Assembly (NCBI GenBank): GCA_028873155.1
Contig: JAGWML010000005.1
Location: 1-29,930 of the forward strand
Direction of reading: 5' to 3'
DNA length: 29,930 nt
Source of the DNA: Acidobacteriota bacterium
Lineage (GTDB): Bacteria > Acidobacteriota > Terriglobia > Terriglobales > Acidobacteriaceae
In this document: positions 9,285 to 16,036 of the stretch, piece by piece
How the letters are laid out: the number at the start of each line of letters is the position of its first letter
How positions within the stretch are numbered: the first letter of the stretch is position 1
Translations under genes and position numbers: made by a program
Notes under the pieces: generated by a model
The model's input: the letters and a program-made list of their open reading frames with translations, nothing else
The model's database searches: none
What the model was told of the DNA's origin: nothing

Positions 9285-10822
9285 GCGGCCTCCGGTGCTA
9301 GATACTGCGCCGCCATGTTGGTAGGCACCACGCTGACAAAAAAGAGATAGCGATTCAGAAACTCGCCGCCCAGCGCCAGCGCCGCAACGGCCGCCACTCC
9401 CGCCATCCCATGCGCAAACGGCAGCGCGATCAGCGCCGTCGCCAGCATCACGTACCGCAAAAGCAACGGCGTCGAAAGCACCGTCAGCAGCAGCACTGCC
9501 GTGCCGTGGCGCTCGTTCGAGGGGGAGAGATACAGCCAGAACAGCTTGCCCGCTCCCGCAACAATCATCACCAGGCCCGTCACGGTGAAGAGCGATTGCG
9601 CCATCGCCGTCAGCCCGCTCAGCGCGCACGCCGCCAGCGTGCCCAGCAGCGCGGCGGTCAAAAAGAACTCGGCAAAGGTAAACAGTGAATTCCACGCCGG
9701 TCTGCCCGGAACCAGATAGATCCGCGCGCTCGCGGCGACGCCCGCCAGGCCCGTCAGCGCAGTCAGTGCGCCCAGCAGCATCGCACCCCGCAGCCCCATC
9801 CACAGCGCGCCAGCATAAGCCGCGGCAACATGGGCAAACACCGTGAAGAACAGCACCTCACGGCTCAGCCAGGAGCGCCGCCACATCCGCAGCGCCCGCC
9901 ATGCGTGAATCGGCCGCCCCAGATGCAGCGTGGAAGCCGCCAGCGCAATCGCCGCAACCAGCAGCGCCGCAATCGCAGCCCCGCGATGCCGCCGCGCGCC
10001 CACAAGCTCCAGCAGACCGATCGCGCAGAACGCTCCCACCGACACCTGCGTCAGCACCGTCATCACCACCAGCGGCCAGTGCGCGTCTTCCAGTTGCAAC
10101 CGGTTCGCGTCCGCCTTGCGCAGATCCTGCGCGATGCGCCCCGGCAGCGTAATGCGCGTTGTCGAAAGGCTGTGGTCCTCCGCGGGCATGCCGGGCGAGC
10201 TCGCCGCGGCAAGAAATTCCTTGCGCCACTCCTCCGTGCGCACCACCTCGATGCGGATCGCGCCCTCCGGGCACGCCGCCGAGCACGCCGGCAATTGACC
10301 CTGCGTCAGTCTCCCGTAGCACATGTCGCACTTGCCCACCACGCCGCGCGCCGGGTTGTACTGCGGCACGCCATACGAGCAGTTCCACGTGCAGTACTGG
10401 CACCCGATGCACGCATCCGCGCTGTGCCGCACAATTCCCGTCACGCTGTCCTTGGAGTAGGCGTCCACCGGGCAGCCCGTCATGCACGTCGGCTCCACGC
10501 AGTGGTTGCAGCCCATCGAGAGGTAGTGCCGCTGCGTCGCCGGATATACTCCGCCTTCAATCTCCCCCACCCGCCGCCACAGAATCTCCGGCGGATTGCC
10601 ATTCTGCTCGTTGCACGCCACCACACAGCACTTGCAGCCAATGCACTTCGTCATGTCGAAGTGGAAGCGATACTGCTCGCCCGGCCCCGGCGGCGCCGGC
10701 AGGGCAACTTCGCTCCCCACTCCGCACAGCGACACGAGTACGCTCTCCCCGCTGCTGTCAGCGGATGTCAGCCGGAAATCTGCGTCGCCGGATTGCGCTC
10801 GTTCCAGTAAGGGCAGTTGCAA
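9281..10822 (-). CDS. Fused DmsB-like four-[4Fe-4S] ferredoxin + DmsC-like membrane anchor
   Basis: Predicted electron conduit between membrane quinol and NasA. The first half has four cysteine clusters of the DmsB/NrfC type: CIGCKCCVVAC, CNHCVEPTCMTGCP, CIGCQYCTWNC, and CDMC with CSAACP. The second half, from about 10100 down to 9281, has around eight hydrophobic helices matching the DmsC/NrfD-like anchor that binds menaquinol. In DMSO reductase these are separate subunits. The start is uncertain: the frame is open to 11014 but has no ATG before the first cluster. I chose TTG at 10822 because GGAG lies 6 bases upstream and the protein would be 513 residues. TTG at 11014 or GTG at 10987 lack a ribosome site, and a palindrome lies at 11017-11028. 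First gene of the minus-strand nitrate operon. Confidence 0.8.
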   Translation of the reverse strand: MQLPLLERAQSGDADFRLTSADSSGESVLVSLCGVGSEVALPAPPGPGEQYRFHFDMTKCIGCKCCVVACNEQNGNPPEILWRRVGEIEGGVYPATQRHYLSMGCNHCVEPTCMTGCPVDAYSKDSVTGIVRHSADACIGCQYCTWNCSYGVPQYNPARGVVGKCDMCYGRLTQGQLPACSAACPEGAIRIEVVRTEEWRKEFLAAASSPGMPAEDHSLSTTRITLPGRIAQDLRKADANRLQLEDAHWPLVVMTVLTQVSVGAFCAIGLLELVGARRHRGAAIAALLVAAIALAASTLHLGRPIHAWRALRMWRRSWLSREVLFFTVFAHVAAAYAGALWMGLRGAMLLGALTALTGLAGVAASARIYLVPGRPAWNSLFTFAEFFLTAALLGTLAACALSGLTAMAQSLFTVTGLVMIVAGAGKLFWLYLSPSNERHGTAVLLLTVLSTPLLLRYVMLATALIALPFAHGMAGVAAVAALALGGEFLNRYLFFVSVVPTNMAAQYLAPEAA

Positions 10823-11015
10823 AGGTGGCTCCGTGGCTGCGGGGTGCGCAGTGCGTGAAGAGAAGTCAGGCAGCGCACAATGCAGATACAGACACCGGCG
10901 CCTTTTGCTTGGCGCAATCGTCTGCTGGAATGCTTGTGTGCCGCGGGCGGCCGGGCCGGGCTCTTCACGGAGCCGAAGGAAAATCACTCGTGCTTGAGGG
11001 GAAGCTGCCGGCAAT

Positions 11016-11030
11016 CAGAGCCGGCTCTCG
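11016..11030. promoter_or_regulatory. Palindrome copy 1, candidate operator
   Basis: AGAGCCGGCTCT at 11017-11028 is a perfect 12-base palindrome. With its flanks, CAGAGCCGGCTCTCG recurs at 11148-11161 with a single base missing. Two near-identical symmetric sites 132 bases apart in a divergent promoter region suggest a DNA-binding regulator, but no regulator is identified. Confidence 0.4.
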
Positions 11031-11147
11031 ACCGCCGGAGCAGAATCATTGAAGACCGCTCCGCGGGGTGAGTGATTGCGTTCGAGCATATCGGCAAATT
11101 GAATGCCGCGCAAGGCAAAAATGCGCGCGATGCTCAAAACCCGCATC

Positions 11148-11161
11148 CAGAGCGGCTCTCG
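11148..11161. promoter_or_regulatory. Palindrome copy 2, candidate operator
   Basis: CAGAGCGGCTCTCG is the same site as at 11016-11030 with one C missing. It is still symmetric, with AGAGC and GCTCT around a single central G. Confidence 0.4.
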
Positions 11162-11339
11162 CGCACATTGCGAGACTTCACCACGCGTCCTTATACGTCC
11201 TCTCTTGAAAACACATCGTCACTGTGCTACTCGTTTTCTAATCAGGCAACACGCAGGCACCAGGCCGTGCCGCATCGCATTCGCTGCTGTTCCCGCTCTC
11301 CGCTGAGCAACCCAGACAACTGCACTGCGTCCTCGCACG

Positions 11340-11439
11340 CGTGCCGGGCGTTCCTCGTTTCTGCCCGGCCACGCGCGTCTACGGCAGCTCTCGCCGCCCG
11401 TCTCTGCGGGCGTCAAGAGAGCCTTGCCCACCTTTGGGC
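11340..11439 (+). other. Three consecutive hairpins upstream of the porin gene
   Basis: Hairpin A pairs 11340-11349 with 11363-11373 (10 pairs, one bulged C, 13-base loop). Hairpin B pairs CGCCCG at 11395-11400 with CGGGCG at 11407-11412 around the six-base loop TCTCTG. Hairpin C pairs GCCCA at 11426-11430 with TGGGC at 11435-11439 around CCTT. If the porin transcript begins upstream of 11340 they lie in its leader. No T-run follows, so they do not look like a simple terminator. The transcription start is unknown. Confidence 0.4.
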
Positions 11440-11567
11440 TGATTCGGAGCCCCACCCGCGGCTGGTAGTGTCCCTTTTCCGAAGGCCGCCTGCGCCAATC
11501 CCCGCGCGCGTTCCAACGCACGCTGGTTCAGGCTTGCATCACAAAGTCACTCAATGAAGGAGAGTCA

Positions 11568-13055
11568 ATGCTCAGATTCCACCGTGTCGCGGCGTCCATG
11601 GCCGCACTGCTCTTTTGCACCTCGATGTCGATGGCCCGCGCGCAGACGTCTGCCGCAAAGGGATCGCCTGTCGGCATCTCCGTGTACGACCGCACCCGCC
11701 TCGACACATGGCAGTGGTTCGCCGCGCCTCCGCAGTCGGAGACCTACGCCTACCTCGAATCGCTCCTCCGCATCAGCGTGCAGCAGAAAATCCAGCGCTG
11801 GGACTGGCAGCTCGAGCTCGCGCAACCCTCCATTCTGCATGCGCCAACCGACGCCGTCTCTTCCGTCGCCGCGCAGGGTCAGCTCGGCCTCGGCGGAACC
11901 TACTACGCCTCCAACGGCAATGAGGACTATCCCGCTGCCGCTTTCTTCAAGCAGGGCTTCGTCCGCTATCACTTCGGTTCACCGCAGAAGAGCCTGCGCC
12001 TCGGCCGCTTCGAGTTCTTTGAGGGCCAGGAGATGCCGCAGAAGAATCCGACTCTCGCGTGGATTCAGACCAATCGAATCGCCCAGCGGCTCATCGCCAA
12101 CTTCGGCTTCTCCAACGCCCAGCGCAGCTTTGATGGCATCGAAGGCCATCTCGGTGGACCCGCATGGGATCTCACCGCCGTCGCTGCCCGCTCCGATCAG
12201 GGCGTCTTCAACATGAACGGCAACCCCGAGCTCAACGTGGACTTCCAGTACCTCGCGCTCACTCGCTCCGAAGCCAACCATCATCTGCTCTGGCGCGCCT
12301 TTGCAGCCGGCTATCATGACGGCCGCACCGGCCTCACCAAAACAGACAACCGCCCGCTCCCCGTCCGCCAGGCCGATCACAAGAACATCCGCATCGGCAC
12401 CTTCGGCGGTGACGCCGTCGCGGACGTTCCTGCCGGCCCCGGTGATTTCGACTTCCTTTTCTGGGGCGCCGCGCAAAACGGCAGTTGGGGCGCTGAGCGC
12501 CACAACGCCAACGCTGTTGCGCTCGAAAGCGGCTACAAGTTCACCTCCGTCGCCACAGCGCCCTGGCTGCGCGGCGGCTGGTTTCGCTCCAGCGGCGACA
12601 AATATCCCACCGACAACACGCACAACACCTTCTTTCAGATCCTGCCCACGCCTCGCATCTACGCGCGTCTGCCCTTCTACAACCTGATGAACAGCACCGA
12701 CGGCTTCGTCTCCATCATGGACACGCCCGTCAAGAGCGTCGCGCTGCGCTCCGATCTCCACTGGCTCCAGCTCACCTCTGGCCAGGATCTCTGGTACCAG
12801 GGCGGCGGCGCATTCGACAACAAGGTCTTCGGCTACGTCGGCCGTCCAGCCAACGGACACACCTCGCTCGCCTCCGTCGCCGACATCAGCGCCGACTGGC
12901 AGACCACCAAATCGCTCGCCCTCAACTTCTACTACGCCTACGCACAGGGCAAAGGCGTTGTAGCCGCCATCTATCCAACCGGTAAAAACATGAACTACGG
13001 CTACGTCGAACTGGTCTATCGCTGGGGCGTCAACCAGCGCGGCCTGAAGCAATAG
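11568..13055 (+). CDS. Alginate-export-family outer-membrane porin
   Basis: A 495-residue outer-membrane beta-barrel with an Alginate_exp-type pattern. A signal peptide covers residues 1-25 (cleavage after ARA), followed by alternating hydrophobic and polar strands with many aromatic residues, for example RRSLRLGRFEFFEGQE-like strand ends, and a final strand with YGYVELVYRW close to the C-terminus. The ATG at 11568 has AAGGAG 4 bases upstream. Placed between the nitrate reductase operon and the nitrate-type regulator, it is most likely a passive channel for nitrate, nitrite or another small anion rather than an alginate exporter; no alginate biosynthesis genes are nearby. The substrate is inferred from context only. 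Confidence 0.75.
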   Translation: MLRFHRVAASMAALLFCTSMSMARAQTSAAKGSPVGISVYDRTRLDTWQWFAAPPQSETYAYLESLLRISVQQKIQRWDWQLELAQPSILHAPTDAVSSVAAQGQLGLGGTYYASNGNEDYPAAAFFKQGFVRYHFGSPQKSLRLGRFEFFEGQEMPQKNPTLAWIQTNRIAQRLIANFGFSNAQRSFDGIEGHLGGPAWDLTAVAARSDQGVFNMNGNPELNVDFQYLALTRSEANHHLLWRAFAAGYHDGRTGLTKTDNRPLPVRQADHKNIRIGTFGGDAVADVPAGPGDFDFLFWGAAQNGSWGAERHNANAVALESGYKFTSVATAPWLRGGWFRSSGDKYPTDNTHNTFFQILPTPRIYARLPFYNLMNSTDGFVSIMDTPVKSVALRSDLHWLQLTSGQDLWYQGGGAFDNKVFGYVGRPANGHTSLASVADISADWQTTKSLALNFYYAYAQGKGVVAAIYPTGKNMNYGYVELVYRWGVNQRGLKQ

Positions 13056-13316
13056 CCGTCGCATCGCAGGCGTGCGCAATCCGCGCCGCTTGCAGCCTTC
13101 TGGTATCTTGGCTCTAGCGCAATTCCTGAGTTCCTGTATCCCCAAGCCAGTGCGCTCAAGTCGACGCGACCATCAGGGAGCGGCGACCTTGCACCAGCCT
13201 CAAAAGGGACACATCAACTTAGGAGTTGCCGTAAGCACACTGCGGCATGGCGGATCTTCCGTTCCTCATCCGCCCCCTGCGCACACCGGCTCGTTTTTTG
13301 TATGGAAGAGAGAACG
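13056..13316 (+). promoter_or_regulatory. Structured leader of the HemD-GAF-ANTAR gene
   Basis: Non-coding stretch of 261 bases between the porin stop and the regulator. Two hairpins stand one base apart. TGCCGTA at 13227-13233 pairs with TGCGGCA at 13241-13247 (7 pairs including one G-U, loop of 7). GGCGGAT at 13249-13255 pairs with ATCCGCC at 13268-13274 (loop of 12). A third stem, CAACT 13215-13219 with AGTTG 13224-13228, overlaps the first by two bases and would exclude it. A run of six T lies at 13294-13299, just before the gene. A weak promoter (TTGCAG at 13090) is possible but poorly matched. Confidence 0.45.
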
Positions 13317-14981
13317 ATGGCGACTGCCAGCTTTCAAGGGCTACGTGTCCTTTCGCTTGAGAGCCGCCGCTCGGTCGAGGTGGCCAAGCTCATCCGCACC
13401 TACGGCGGCGAGCCTCTCACTGCGCCCGCCATGCGCGAAATCCCGCTCGACTCCAACCAGCCCATCCTCGAATTCGCCGAGATGCTCATGCGCGGCGCCT
13501 TCGACCTCGTCATCTTCACCACCGGCGTCGGCGTGCGCTCGCTCGTCAAAATCGTCTCCGAGCACTTCGACCGCGAACAGTTCCTCGCCGCCCTGCGCTC
13601 CGTCAAAATCGCCGCACGCGGCCCCAAGTCCTCCGCCGCCCTGCGCGAGCTCAACATCCCCGTCGCCGTCGTCGCGCCCGAGCCCTTCACCTGGCGCTCG
13701 CTGATGGCCGCGCTCGAAGCCAAACTCGGCGGCAGCCTGCACGGCATGAACATCGCCGTGCAGGAGTACGGCACCTCCAACCCGGAACTGCTCACCGCGC
13801 TCGCCGAACGCAGCATCTCCATCACGCGCCTGCTCGTCTATCAGTGGGCCTTTCCTGAGGATGTGCAGCCTCTCCGCGAAGCCGTCATCGCCCTCGCGCA
13901 CGGCCACATTGACGTCGTGCTCTTCATGAACGCCGGCCAGGTGGCGCATCTCTTCCTCATGGCAGAGCAGATGGGCTATACCGAGGCGCTCTATGAGGGC
14001 TTCCGCTCCACCATCATCGGCTCCATCGGCCCCAGCACCACCGAGGGCCTCACGCTCTACAACCTCACCCCCGACTACGAACCCACGCAGTCCAAAATGG
14101 GCTTCCTCATCCACGAGCTCGCGCAGAACGCCAGCTCCCTTCTCGAAAAGAAGCGCTCCAGCGCCGACCTCCACATCACTGCCCCGCCCGTCGAAGCATC
14201 GGCCTCTGCGCTCGCGCCCCAAAAGCCCACCGACGCGCCCTCCGCATTCTCCGCCGTCGATTTCCTCCACGAGATTGGCAGCCGCATGGCCGCCTCTGAC
14301 CCGCTTCACACCGTCCTCAACCGCATCGTCGAGTTCGCCAGCACCGTCATCAGTTGCGACTCCTGCTTCGTCTACGTCCTCGAGGGCGACCAGCTCGTGC
14401 TGCGCGCATCCAAAAACCCGCACGCCGATGTTGTCGATCACCTTGGCATCTGGCTCGGCCAGGGCATTACCGGCTGGGTGGGCTGGCACCGCGAGCCCGT
14501 CGCCATCCCCGCCAGAGCCTTGCAGGACCCGCGTTTCAAGCGCTTCCCCGATCTGCCTGAAGACACCTTTGAAGCGTTCCTCTCCGTGCCCATCCTCTGC
14601 CGCGGCAAGCTCGTCGGCGTCATCAACCTGCAGCACCGCAAGCCGTACTACCACACCGAAAATGACGTCCGCATGATCACCATGATCGGCTACCTCGTCG
14701 GCGCCGAGCTCGAACGCGCCCGCCTTGAAACCGAAAACCTCCAGCTCTCCGACCGCCTCGAATCTCGCAAGCACATCGAGCGCGCCAAGGGCGTTCTGCA
14801 GCGCGACCTCGGTCTCGATGAAGAAGCCGCCTACAAGGCCATGCAGCGCGAGAGCCGCCAGCGCCGCAAGTCCATGCGCGAAATCGCCGAGGCCATCATC
14901 CTCAACGACGACCTGCGCAAAAGCCGCCTCGCCGAGATCGCCAAACCCGCTCCAGCCACTGAAGACAAAGGCTCCCGCTAG
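13317..14981 (+). CDS. HemD-like + GAF + ANTAR fusion, probable nitrate/nitrite-responsive antitermination regulator
   Basis: A 554-residue three-domain protein. Residues 1 to about 255 match the uroporphyrinogen-III synthase (HemD) fold, with the late block GSIGPSTTEGLTLYNLTPDYEPT typical of its C-terminal part split here as SIGPSTTEGL and its continuation. A variable linker follows, then a GAF domain at about 315-470 (DFLHEIGSRMA, then SVPILCRGKLVGVINLQHR). The C-terminus at 477-535 is an ANTAR helix bundle (LESRKHIERAKGVLQ, then AYKAMQRESRQRRKSMREIAEAII). ANTAR domains bind paired hairpins in nascent RNA and prevent termination. HemD-like proteins serve as nitrate regulators in actinobacteria (NnaR), but there they carry a DNA-binding domain. 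I prefer ATG 13317, which has GGAAGAGAG upstream, over ATG 13302. The place between nitrate and nitrite reductase genes supports the role; a catalytic HemD function cannot be excluded. Confidence 0.87.
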   Translation: MATASFQGLRVLSLESRRSVEVAKLIRTYGGEPLTAPAMREIPLDSNQPILEFAEMLMRGAFDLVIFTTGVGVRSLVKIVSEHFDREQFLAALRSVKIAARGPKSSAALRELNIPVAVVAPEPFTWRSLMAALEAKLGGSLHGMNIAVQEYGTSNPELLTALAERSISITRLLVYQWAFPEDVQPLREAVIALAHGHIDVVLFMNAGQVAHLFLMAEQMGYTEALYEGFRSTIIGSIGPSTTEGLTLYNLTPDYEPTQSKMGFLIHELAQNASSLLEKKRSSADLHITAPPVEASASALAPQKPTDAPSAFSAVDFLHEIGSRMAASDPLHTVLNRIVEFASTVISCDSCFVYVLEGDQLVLRASKNPHADVVDHLGIWLGQGITGWVGWHREPVAIPARALQDPRFKRFPDLPEDTFEAFLSVPILCRGKLVGVINLQHRKPYYHTENDVRMITMIGYLVGAELERARLETENLQLSDRLESRKHIERAKGVLQRDLGLDEEAAYKAMQRESRQRRKSMREIAEAIILNDDLRKSRLAEIAKPAPATEDKGSR

Positions 14982-15011
14982 CCCCGGCGTGGCGAGTGCG
15001 CAGTTTCAGCA

Positions 15012-15668
15012 TCAGGCTCGGCAGCATCCGCAGACGTCGCCGTTCCAGGCCGATCTGCCTTCCTTCACGAGGATGGGAACTGCGGCCAAAGCGGCAACCG
15101 AGTCGAACCATGCGACATGGAATGCTGCATTGATGGCGAGGCCAACCAGCGTGATGAGCGCAAGATACGCGCACGTGGCGGATTGCGCTGCATCGGCCGC
15201 CAGGGCTGCATTCCGGCTCCGACGAGCCTCGCGGCGCTTCAGGAGAGCCAGAACAGGCATTGCGATCAGCGCCGCAATCGTAATTGCGATGCCTGCGTAG
15301 CTCGTCTCCGGCCGCTGCCGCAGAGCCAATCCCCCAGCCGCAATCGCAGCAACCACAATGGCGAGGGCAAAAAGCAGGGCTCCTGCTGCTCGGCTTGCAG
15401 TCCGTTCCGGAATAGACATACGCGGCACCCACTGCAGGAGCACAACCATCGCAGACAACAGCTCGACCAGGCTGTCGGAGCCAAAAGCCAGCATCGCCGG
15501 GCTATGAGCCTTCACAGCGGAATAGGCGGAGACGCCGAATTCTGCAAGCATCCAGGCAACCGTAACGCCTTGTATCCAGAGCACGGAAGCGCGCGGCTTC
15601 GGAGCGCCGGCGATGGCGCCTCCCGACGGGCGAAAACCGATCTGCACGAGTTCCGGCATCTTGTCCAT
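15012..15668 (-). CDS. Short CDF-like cation transporter transmembrane domain protein
   Basis: A 218-residue membrane protein with about six hydrophobic segments that resembles the transmembrane part of cation diffusion facilitators. The stretch HSPAMLAFGSDSLVELLSA corresponds to the helix-2 metal motif, and LAADAAQSATCAYLAL to the helix-5 motif. In standard CDF proteins the helix-5 site is HxxxD or DxxxD; here the matching positions read D-AAQ-S-A-T-C, so the usual zinc ligands are changed. The cytoplasmic C-terminal domain is missing; instead the protein ends in a cysteine motif, VCGCC. It converges on the regulator gene (30 bases between stops) and diverges from nirA. Start could be ATG 15668 or 15659. 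Whether it transports metal, and which one, is unknown. Confidence 0.72.
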   Translation of the reverse strand: MDKMPELVQIGFRPSGGAIAGAPKPRASVLWIQGVTVAWMLAEFGVSAYSAVKAHSPAMLAFGSDSLVELLSAMVVLLQWVPRMSIPERTASRAAGALLFALAIVVAAIAAGGLALRQRPETSYAGIAITIAALIAMPVLALLKRREARRSRNAALAADAAQSATCAYLALITLVGLAINAAFHVAWFDSVAALAAVPILVKEGRSAWNGDVCGCCRA

Positions 15669-15690
15669 TCATGATGTCAGGCTCTCAGAA

Positions 15691-15766
15691 GAGGCGCAAG
15701 GGCACGACCCGGCTACCGGACTGACTCCGGACCATCAACCTGCCCCGCTGCCTCCACGCGGTTTTT
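15691..15766 (+). terminator. Attenuator-like stacked hairpin followed by T-run
   Basis: Three nested helices: GAGGC 15691-15695 with GCCTC 15750-15754, GGGCA 15700-15704 with TGCCC 15741-15745, and CCGGA 15716-15720 with TCCGG 15726-15730, separated by balanced internal loops. A competing short stem, CCGC 15745-15748 with GCGG 15758-15761, directly abuts TTTTT at 15762-15766 and cannot form while the large helix holds 15741-15754. That is the layout of a switchable terminator, although the competing stem is only 4 pairs. It is placed upstream of nirA, next to the ANTAR regulator gene. Confidence 0.4.
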
Positions 15767-15794
15767 CTTGTGGTCTGCGCAAACTTGCGGTAAG

Positions 15795-15861
15795 CTGGTC
15801 ACACGAGTGAGACTCGGCTGTCTCCTCGTTCCGCACTTGCCCCGCACCATGCCGTGACCGG
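15795..15861 (+). promoter_or_regulatory. Long-range helix enclosing a bulged six-base-loop hairpin in the nirA leader
   Basis: CTGGTCAC 15795-15802 pairs with GTGACCGG 15854-15861 (8 pairs, one G-U). Inside it, ACGAG 15803-15807 plus GAGAC 15809-15813 pair with GTCTC 15820-15824 plus CTCGT 15825-15829, giving 10 pairs with a single bulged T at 15808 and the loop TCGGCT. ANTAR proteins recognise six-base loops with A at position 1 and G at position 4; here position 4 is G but position 1 is U, so the match is partial. Confidence 0.4.
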
Positions 15862-16036
15862 GGATTCTTCTCAGACTCAATCAGTTCCACCATGCTCCGC
15901 GATGAGCCCTGCATTCTCCGCAATGCATGCGGCATCTGTCTGGCATCGTGTCGTCGCGCACCGCGCGTCCAGGCTCGCAGAGCCCGCCACCCTGCCGCAC
16001 TTCAACGGCTGCACGCCTCATCGAAGGATTCACGGC

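Larger units (their letters stand above)
10823..11567. promoter_or_regulatory. Divergent control region between the nitrate reductase operon and the porin
   Basis: About 745 bases with no convincing gene; the short open frames here have no family resemblance and no ribosome sites. It must hold the promoters of both the minus-strand dmsBC-like/nasA/narK operon and the plus-strand porin gene. It contains a repeated palindrome (11016-11030 and 11148-11161) and a run of three hairpins (11340-11439). I could not fix a convincing -35/-10 pair in either direction. Confidence 0.6.
15669..16036 (+). promoter_or_regulatory. Structured intergenic leader upstream of nirA
   Basis: A 368-base non-coding region carrying the promoter for the CDF-like gene on the left and for nirA on the right. 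An open frame continues upstream of nirA from a GTG at 15854 but has non-coding character and no ribosome site. The region contains two elaborate pairing systems, annotated separately at 15691-15766 and 15795-15861. Further small stems follow: TGCATT/AATGCA around a six-base loop near 15911-15928 and GGCTC/GAGCC at 15972-15984. nirA has AAGGA at 16024-16028. Confidence 0.5.

Noticed and set aside
11072..11557. Possible 161-codon gene in the divergent control region
   Set aside because: No recognisable protein pattern, no ribosome site, and codon use unlike neighbours; the region is better explained as promoter and leader DNA.
15691..15766. SAM-type or cobalamin riboswitch before nirA
   Set aside because: I compared the segment with the conserved cores I remember (SAM-I, SAM-IV, cobalamin, TPP, Moco). 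None of their invariant blocks is present, so I call it only an attenuator-like structure.
15854..16036. Upstream GTG start adding 61 residues to nirA
   Set aside because: No ribosome site, amino-acid composition unlike coding sequence, and the segment overlaps the paired leader. ATG 16037 has AAGGA upstream.
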